From: Polytrichum commune
Lineage: Eukaryota > Streptophyta > Polytrichopsida > Polytrichales > Polytrichaceae
DNA: 64,000 bases
Assembly (NCBI GenBank): GCA_950295325.1
Contig: OX485807.1
Span: forward strand, 48,080,440 to 48,144,439
Direction of reading: 5' to 3'
The notes below the pieces were generated by a model that was not told the DNA's origin, ran no database searches, and worked only from the letters and a program-made list of their open reading frames with translations. Both the position numbers and the translations under genes were made by a program. Positions 57,735 to 64,000 of this stretch are shown in pieces (the stretch's first letter is position 1; each line of letters opens with the position of its first letter).

Positions 57735-58205
57735 GCGTCGAAGGCGAAAAGACTCGAAGACTCGAAGACCTTTTGAAGAACTCGAAGATCGGAAGGCTTC
57801 GAAACCGAAGGGCCGCAAGGTGAGAAGACTTGAAGACTTTTTGAAGGACTCGAAGTCCGGAGAGCTTCGAGACTAAAGGACCACGAGACTGAAGGCCGCG
57901 AGACTAGAGGCCCGCGAGACTGAAGATTCTTTCAAGACCGAAGGCATTCGTTTGAAGACGAAGGCATTTTGAAGCCGAAGGCTAATTGAAGAAGAACTTT
58001 TGAAGACTAAGGCATTTTGAAGATGAAGTCTAATTGAGGAAGATCGTTTTGAAGACTAAGAAGATTCTTTTCAAGCCTAAGAAGTTTTCTTTTAAGACGA
58101 AGGCATTTTTTAAGAGACTAAAGATTCTTTTCAAGTTTGAAGACTAAGAAGATTTGAGGAAGATATTTTTGAAGGATGAAGACCGAAGGATGATTTCAAG
58201 ACCGG
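57735..58205 (+). repeat. GAAGAC-rich minisatellite, about 470 bp
   Basis: Degenerate units of 15-20 bp built on GAAGACTNGAAG and GAAGGCATTTTGAAG repeat through the block. The plus strand is very purine-rich and stops occur in every frame, so it is not coding. Probably the 5' leader or R/U5 area of a decayed LTR element. Confidence 0.8.
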
Positions 58206-60169
58206 AGAATTAAGCTCCACAACTAGAGGATTCAAGGGAAACCAAACAAAAGAATCTCTAAGTTCTCGGAGTAATTGAAAGCATCAAAGGGACTTCAAAC
58301 CATCATTCGAGAATAAGAAAATTCTAAAACTATCAAGTAACCAATCACGCATTGAAGTTTCTACATCATACCAAACTAGGTTGATTTACTAGATACGATT
58401 ATGGAAACACTCAAATCGCAAATAAAAGATTTTGAACTTGATTGAGGATATTGGAATTCCAAATGAGGGCAAAAGGATTTAGAGGAATGAGAATTTGAAT
58501 AGGAAATGGAGCAAACTCTTTGATGAAAGAATTCATGATGAATGAATAAGGAAATTCTTATACTTGAATACTATCTAAGTGAATGAACTTGCATTAGTGA
58601 GGAAGTATGCTTGAGACCTATCAAAGCTACATACTCTCTTAATAAAGCATACTTAGAATATATGAGAAGGTAGGAACGGGACTAAGTATCCAAACCATGA
58701 AATATATTGAATAGAGTGTCCTTGAGACACTTAACCTCGACATTAGGATTTAGGGGAACATAAGCTTGAAAACTTAGGGCACTTTCTCCTCCGAGATTTA
58801 CTAAGAGGAACATCATGTTAGGAGCAATATGCGTTACACCACCTTCAAGTTTAAAAGTAGGCTAATTTAGATAGGTGTAGTGTCTGTGTAAACCGGTCAG
58901 CATCGGGTTACACTGACTAAGGCTGAGGGTTGAAGGTGGCCTTGATAATGAAACTTCGCCATCAATGTCAATTGCCAATATTAATCACGGCAAAAAAAAT
59001 TGATATTGCTCAAATTACAATATTGTCCTTCACATTGGATAAGACTTGTGGAGGCAATGACCATACCCCATTTCATTGAAGGTGTGCATACCAACCTGAT
59101 TAATGAATTTCCATTCACGAGGGTAGGACCTTTTGAAAGATTCATGAAATGGCAGAGGAAGAATAATCCGCATGCAGCGGCTAAAGACAAAGATCTTCAA
59201 AAGGCAATGCAAAGGAAGCTAAACAAAAATGATATGAAAGAGCCAAACAAACCATAAAGATGAAGACGCTGAAGGTTCAACTAAGAGAATGAGGGTTGGC
59301 AGGGGCGCCAACAAATAAAAGAGTGGGCTATGTCATCTAATGTCTTTGGATGGAATTGATGCATTTTGAAAATTTTGTTAGAATTTGGTCTAGCTCTTCT
59401 CTATAAACTTTGTTTTGCCAAGAAAACATTGAAATTTTCACTCTTAAGTTAGAACAAGAGAATAATGAACTAAGGGTTGAAGCAATTTTGATTATTGACC
59501 AAAGATAGCAAGATTGTTGAGTAAGGACCATAGACATGTGCAAAATGTGGAGAATTAGGACAACCCTTCCCGAGATGGGCTATGGACAAACACACCGCAT
59601 AGCCAGGTCCCTAGCTCTTTCTCCATATATACTTTAGGTAGTCAATAATCAAGATATAGAGAATAATTGAAGGAATTGTTTTTTTGGTATGGGAATATGT
59701 CTCGAGAAAAGAGAGGACTATTGTAATCAAGCAAATTGTTCCAACCATAGTTTGAATATAATATTGGGTGTGAAGCCCTCTTTCTATCAATATATATTTG
59801 AGTGACTTATGTTTGTGAGTGTCCATTATCTTTGTGTAATTGGTTGAATTAACCTTCAAAATTCTTGTGAAGAGATTTAAGTTGTGGTGAGAGCCATTTG
59901 TGAATATGATAGATTGAAAATAGCAAGATGGTGAAAGACCTTGGACCTGTAATTCTCTAGTGGGTCATAATTATGGTTAGTATCGTTCAATTATCCCAAA
60001 ATCATAATTTATTTGTCTTCCATGAGGCTTTAGAGTAAATTCGGTTGTCTATTCGGTCCCAGCCCGGGGGTCCCAGTAAGGACGATGGTCCCACTACCTC
60101 ATTAAAATGAAGATAAATTAAAGAACGACATAACCCGCAAGGTTCACACTATAATATTTCATGATCCAC
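58206..60169. other. Mostly non-coding; one short unrecognised frame
   Basis: An 85-codon plus frame at 59000-59257 (MTIPHFIEGVHTNLINEF, PFERFMKWQRKNNPH) has a basic, gag-like tail but no defined domain. Shortly after, GGGCGCCAACA (59294-59304) is the reverse of a GGCGCC-type primer site, which might mark a minus-strand LTR element; the flanking evidence is weak. Confidence 0.3.
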
Positions 60170-60594
60170 TAAATTATCAATTAATTAAGGAGAGACTATA
60201 GTTCGAATTGGGGTGCCCTTAGCCTTGATAAAATGTGGATTACTAGTTCCTAAAAATAACTATTGATGAGCCGTGATTCCTTGCATTAAAAACAAACCCA
60301 TGGTATAGCGAGTTGTGACTACTAGACTATGGCTGGTTGTAAGGGAGAAACTGCGCAACTGCACAATTGCATCAAGTGCACTAAGTGACCCTTTTAATCC
60401 CCTTCTTAATCTTTTTATTCCATAAAATTCATCTCAAATAAGGTCTTACGTAGATTTGGTACCTTAATTTCATTCTAAAGTCATTATCATCCATCAATTA
60501 GCCTAATAGTGGCACTCAGAGTTCATTTTGACACTCATTTAATCTTCGATGTGTAGTTTTGTTACTTGGAATCCAATTCAAAAACTCATCTACA
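60170..60594 (+). repeat. LTR 3' end, same family as gypsy 1
   Basis: The last 70 bp (GACACTCATTTAATCTTC through AAAAACTCATCTACA) parallel the end of the gypsy 1 LTR at 5490-5552 (GACACTCATTTAGTCTTCC through AAAAAACTGACTACA). No primer site follows; instead coding sequence of the RNase H tail begins within a few bases. The 5' limit is approximate. Confidence 0.55.
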
Positions 60595-61593
60595 CAGACC
60601 ATCTATCGAGAATTGATAGTGGAGAAGGACTCTCAGGGGTACAAGGCCATTTTGAAGATGCATTTCTTTTCATGGTACATGTGCAACCTTTTGAAGACTG
60701 GCGGACATTTTTTATAGAATATTTTACACATGGGAAGTTATTAGCGGTCACATTGACCCCTAAAAAAAGATAAAATTAGGCTACTAAACAAATAAATTGT
60801 TTGGATAATGACAAGTTAAAACATGTAAGTATTACCAAAAAATACACAAATGTATAGTTGGTGACATCATTGAAGAAATCCTTAGTGAAACCCACGAACA
60901 CGAGGGTACAAATTTAAATCTTATTTCAACTTGGCATTATATGTTATGCACACCATACTGGTGGCTCACTAGTCAAAGAGATGTCTTGGATTATTGTCAA
61001 GAATGCCCAATATGTAAAATTACAAGTAAGCAAGCTTGCCCTATCAGAATTTGAAGAGGAAGAAGAACCACCACTCCCAAATCTATTGGTAGCTCAAAAA
61101 GATGTGTTAGGAGAAGTGGATCCAGATTGCACAACCCTATGGAACATGATGGGAGAGTGAGATATCTAAAGAAGAAAATAAATTGATGGCTTACCATGGT
61201 TAATTTTTCATAATTAAAGAAGGAGAATTACATTGAATCTTTTAGAACAATATCATCAAAAGATGCCTACCAAAAAAATATGTGAGGAGCTACATCAAGG
61301 CCCTCCACATCAATGAGAACCAACATTACCCAATAAATGCCACTAAACAACTCATTTCATAAGGACCTTATTGGTGGCCTACCATAGTTGAAGACATTTC
61401 CTTGTTAATTTCCCTTTGCAAAGAATGTGAAGAAAAGGAGGAAGAGCTACCTAAGGAGATCAACCTATCAAACCTTAATACCTCACAAGAAATGATACCA
61501 TATAGGAACACAACAGAGGATTGGAGGACACCTATCTTCGAGTATATGGCGCACTCAATGAAGAATCAGGATGAATACTCAATGATAGCATAG
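60595..61593 (+). pseudogene. pol: Gypsy RNase H tail and two integrase zinc domains
   Basis: TDHLSRIDSGEGLSGVQ at 60594 corresponds to ADHLSRLN of gypsy 1, and the linker continues to FEDWRTFFIEYFTHG (about 60690). An integrase HHCC-like domain follows near 60890-61030 (HEHEG, WHYMLCTPYWWLTSQRDVLD, CQECPICK). A second HHCC-like block sits at about 61285-61440 (ALHINENQHYPINATKQLI, GPYWWPTIVEDI, CKEC), and a second linker-like EDWRTPIFEYMAHS at 61522. The two blocks are different sequences in tandem and the second linker lies after, not before, its zinc domain. Stops and frame changes make it non-functional. Confidence 0.65.
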
Positions 61594-61779
61594 AAAAGTA
61601 ATACGAGAAATTGAACATTACACATTAGAAAAATGAAAACTTAAGATAATGCAAAAGAATGAAACAACAAAAATATACATTGCAGGTCTTCAAATAAAAT
61701 AATGGATATAGAAAATGCACATTTATCAACAAAGACACCTAACCATGGACCAAATCTGGCACCGAGCTTGATGGATGTG

Positions 61780-62500
61780 AGGATGTTGGGGGTATTAATT
61801 GTGGGAAGAGTGAGTAGTGGGTCTAATTGTTGATATGCTTGGGGGTGGATTTGTGAGTGGTGTGGTGGGAATAATAATTAAACTTGTTGTAGAGCATTTT
61901 TTATTAGTTCGGGGGTATGTTTAAATTTTGGACAAAATTTTCTCGGTGTGAGGATGGTAGTGGTATTCATGTTTTGTATTTATGCTAGGGTGGTGATATT
62001 ATACATGTATAGTTTGTTGAGGTATTGTTGGGTTTTTCTTCTGGCTTTGGGGGTGAGGTTTGTGGAAGTATGTGAGTTTGTTGGATTGAATGTTGGTTGT
62101 GGTTGGATGTGTGATGCTTTGATTTGTGGGATCTTTTGTTATGAGTGTGGTGGTTGGTGGAAAGTATTATGTTTGTTGGTGTTGTTGAGGGTGTTGAGGG
62201 GGATGGTTATGATTATGAGTAGTTTGATTGTGGGAATTTTTTTTGTGGGATGTGATGTGGGTGTGTTTTTGGGGGGCATGGTATGAAGTGTTTTGGTTGG
62301 TGGGAGTTGTATGTGTATGGCGAAGACATGAATCGCTATGCCTATGTATGAGACAAAGAATTTGATATTTGTTATTGATAAGATTGTATGTAGTACAATT
62401 GATGATGATATAGATTCATTGTAGAAAAAGACTATGAGATTTCTATCCATAGTATTGGTTTTGGACTTGTTGTTGGGTTTTGGCTTGGTTGGTGGTAAAG
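61780..62500 (+). other. G/T-rich, C-depleted tract
   Basis: For about 700 bases the plus strand is dominated by G and T with very few C, producing a 112-codon hydrophobic-looking frame (61948-62286) that is probably a by-product of composition. The following 600 bases have the opposite trend (C over G). Confidence 0.6.
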
Positions 62501-63150
62501 TGTGGAAGCCTAATGGTGGGTCTTAGAATTATGTAGTGTGATTGTTAAAGATTTATTCTTTTTTTACCCCCAATAATTGAAGTATTCCTACTAGCTTCCT
62601 ACTGTCCAATCTTTTCTATATTGGCTAAGTCACCAATTGTGGTACGGCAACTAGAATATTGCACGATATTAATCACATGATTGGTGGACCCACCATTATA
62701 ATAGTTGCTATTACCTATCTCTAGACGCTACCCCTTAGGAATTCAACTCCTTTACTTTCTCAATATTTTCTTCCTAGTAATGGTTTCTATTGCTTACCAT
62801 TATACATATAAAGATACTATTTTCTACCCCCGTGCCTCATCTAGACTCTATAGATTCCTTAGCATAGTACAATGTCACTGATACCAAACTTGCTTCCAAC
62901 TCTTAAGTTTCCTAATATGGCTAACTACATGCACTTCATTGGAGATGTGGCCACTTACTTAACCATTTTAGACTTCACATACACACACTTGCAATGAGGA
63001 ATTCCAACAACATCAACAACGTCCTCACTAGTTTATTCAAAATGGTAACCACGATCAAACCTTCATAACACTTGGTCACACCTTGACATTGTTCAATCCT
63101 CACTCAAATATTTCCTTCTTTGCTAATATCTTCTCCCTTATCCTCATTTG
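62501..63150. other. C-richer non-coding stretch
   Basis: No gene recognised. Composition flips relative to the preceding tract. Confidence 0.5.
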
Positions 63151-63184
63151 ATATATACATACATATATATATATATATATATAT
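63151..63184 (+). repeat. (AT)n microsatellite
   Basis: ATATATACATACATATATAT followed by further AT units, with a perfect run of eleven AT at 63163-63184. Confidence 0.95.
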
Positions 63185-63192
63185 TTTTGCTA

Positions 63193-63612
63193 CTAGCCCT
63201 TATTCTCATTATTTTCCTGTTGAATTTCCAAAAAGAAACTTCTATCTACCATAAACAATAACCTCCTCCTTTGTGGGTAGTGTACGATGTGTTTGATGCC
63301 TGAGGCCTTGGAGGCAAGAGGCATTGCATGAATTTTGGGAATGCTTGCCATTAGACCTCGCATCCATTGGTTGGATTGTTGGTATTCTTGTACCATGGTC
63401 CCCATCGAGTGTTGTATAGTTGTGGCTTGCCCGTGGAGAATTTTGGTGGCAGTCTTCACTTGCTTATCCATGTTATGGTGGATGCTAATGAGTGCAGTGG
63501 CAATCTTCCCCCCAATCTTCTCCTCCCACTCCATCATGGCTTTGGTGAAGTGTCTTTTGTTTAAGAAGGGGTTGTTCCCAACAATGTTGGTCATACTTTG
63601 TATTTGTTGCAC
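63193..63612 (-). CDS. Hypothetical 139-residue frame, unrecognised
   Basis: Minus-strand frame with Gln/Met/Lys-rich, helical composition (MTNIVGNNPFLNKRHFTKAM, WEEKIGGKIATALISIHHNM). It could be a coiled-coil or gag-like remnant. No domain, no upstream signals, and an overlapping 96-codon frame on the plus strand, so it may be chance. Low confidence that it is a gene. Confidence 0.2.
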   Translation of the reverse strand: MQQIQSMTNIVGNNPFLNKRHFTKAMMEWEEKIGGKIATALISIHHNMDKQVKTATKILHGQATTIQHSMGTMVQEYQQSNQWMRGLMASIPKIHAMPLASKASGIKHIVHYPQRRRLLFMVDRSFFLEIQQENNENKG

Positions 63613-64000
63613 TTGGCCTCTCTAGCTAGAGCATGTGCTAGGTGAATAGCCGTCTTGTTGGGCTCCGTGCCATCTATGCTACTTTTGTGTGGTATAAGAT
63701 CAACTTGTCACCCTAGGATGTGGAGAAGAGTGTTAAGTCACTCCATGTAGACCGCAAACATTGTATGTGGCACCACTCGGCTTGCATCCCATTTGGGTGG
63801 TTATTTGCATATTCAAATCTCACTCCAACTATGTTGTTTTGCCCATGGTTTTCTTGATAGCACTAGTGATTGTCGATTGTGTCTACCGTTGTGGGGAAAT
63901 TGTCAGCAACTAAGGTAGTGTTAATATGGAGTTTGGAGGGGTTCCCAAACTCCTTGTCTCATTACGCACTTACTCTTAACTTCTCTTGGATGTAAGCGAT
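63613..64000. other. No gene recognised at window edge
   Basis: Scattered stops on both strands. If the 63193-63612 frame is real, this would be its upstream region. Confidence 0.35.

Noticed and set aside
57735-58205. Repeat-encoded charged peptide
   Set aside because: Stops occur in all three plus frames within the GAAGAC array.
59290-59306. Reverse-orientation GGCGCC primer site marking a minus-strand LTR element
   Set aside because: Only the core GGCGCCAAC matches. The LTR edge and downstream coding sequence on the minus strand are not visible.
61948-62286. 112-codon frame with hydrophobic, membrane-like segments
   Set aside because: It lies wholly in a C-depleted G/T tract, where Val, Leu, Gly, Cys and Trp codons arise from composition alone.

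Overview
The window reads as nuclear DNA of a land plant: AT-rich, with short GT/AG introns, and with pieces of plant gene families such as calcineurin B-like (CBL), a family centred on plants. I see no complete single-copy host gene, no rRNA, tRNA or CRISPR array. It is a graveyard of nested transposable elements of several superfamilies. Species is not determinable from the sequence; the element families hint at a non-flowering or repeat-rich lineage, but that is only an impression.

Layout. (1) About 0.85-21.84 kb: a broken Mutator-like (MULE) composite. An imperfect inverted repeat pair at 853-972 and 21709-21839 encloses a plus-strand SWIM-type MULE transposase relic (18.2-21.5 kb) and minus-strand exons of a gene resembling DNA N4/N6-methyltransferases (1.6-3.3 kb, plus a spliced-looking exon at 14.3-14.6 kb). 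Retroelements have landed inside it: a Ty3/gypsy element (LTR, tRNA-Asp-type primer site, gag with four zinc knuckles, protease, RT, RNase H, integrase; 3.3-12.3 kb), interrupted in its integrase by a second LTR (12.28-13.64 kb), and a third LTR with a tRNA-iMet-like primer site (15.15-17.8 kb). (2) 21.8-33.3 kb: mostly non-coding; a 384-bp Tourist-like MITE, a 255-bp duplication, a seven-copy array of about 160 bp, and a minus-strand TATA box. (3) 33.3-41.7 kb: copia-type LTR pieces in both orientations, a 1,050-bp pogo/Tigger-like element with a transposase tail, an unidentified minus-strand relic and a copia RT-RNase H relic. (4) 41,853-47,532: a structurally complete hAT element with 18-bp perfect terminal inverted repeats, an 8-bp target duplication and an uninterrupted 743-codon transposase. 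Upstream of the transposase it carries intron-containing pieces of three host genes (ETF alpha, CBL and a Trm5-like tRNA methyltransferase). (5) 47.5-64 kb: decayed gypsy fragments, including a protease-to-integrase fusion by deletion and an LTR joined directly to the RNase H tail, direct-repeat LTRs, a GAA-rich minisatellite and a strongly strand-asymmetric G/T-rich tract.

The elements do not cooperate as a pathway. The main biology is nested insertion, decay by C-to-T transitions, internal deletion and gene-fragment capture. The hAT element is the best candidate for a recently active system; the MULE-methyltransferase association is the most speculative.
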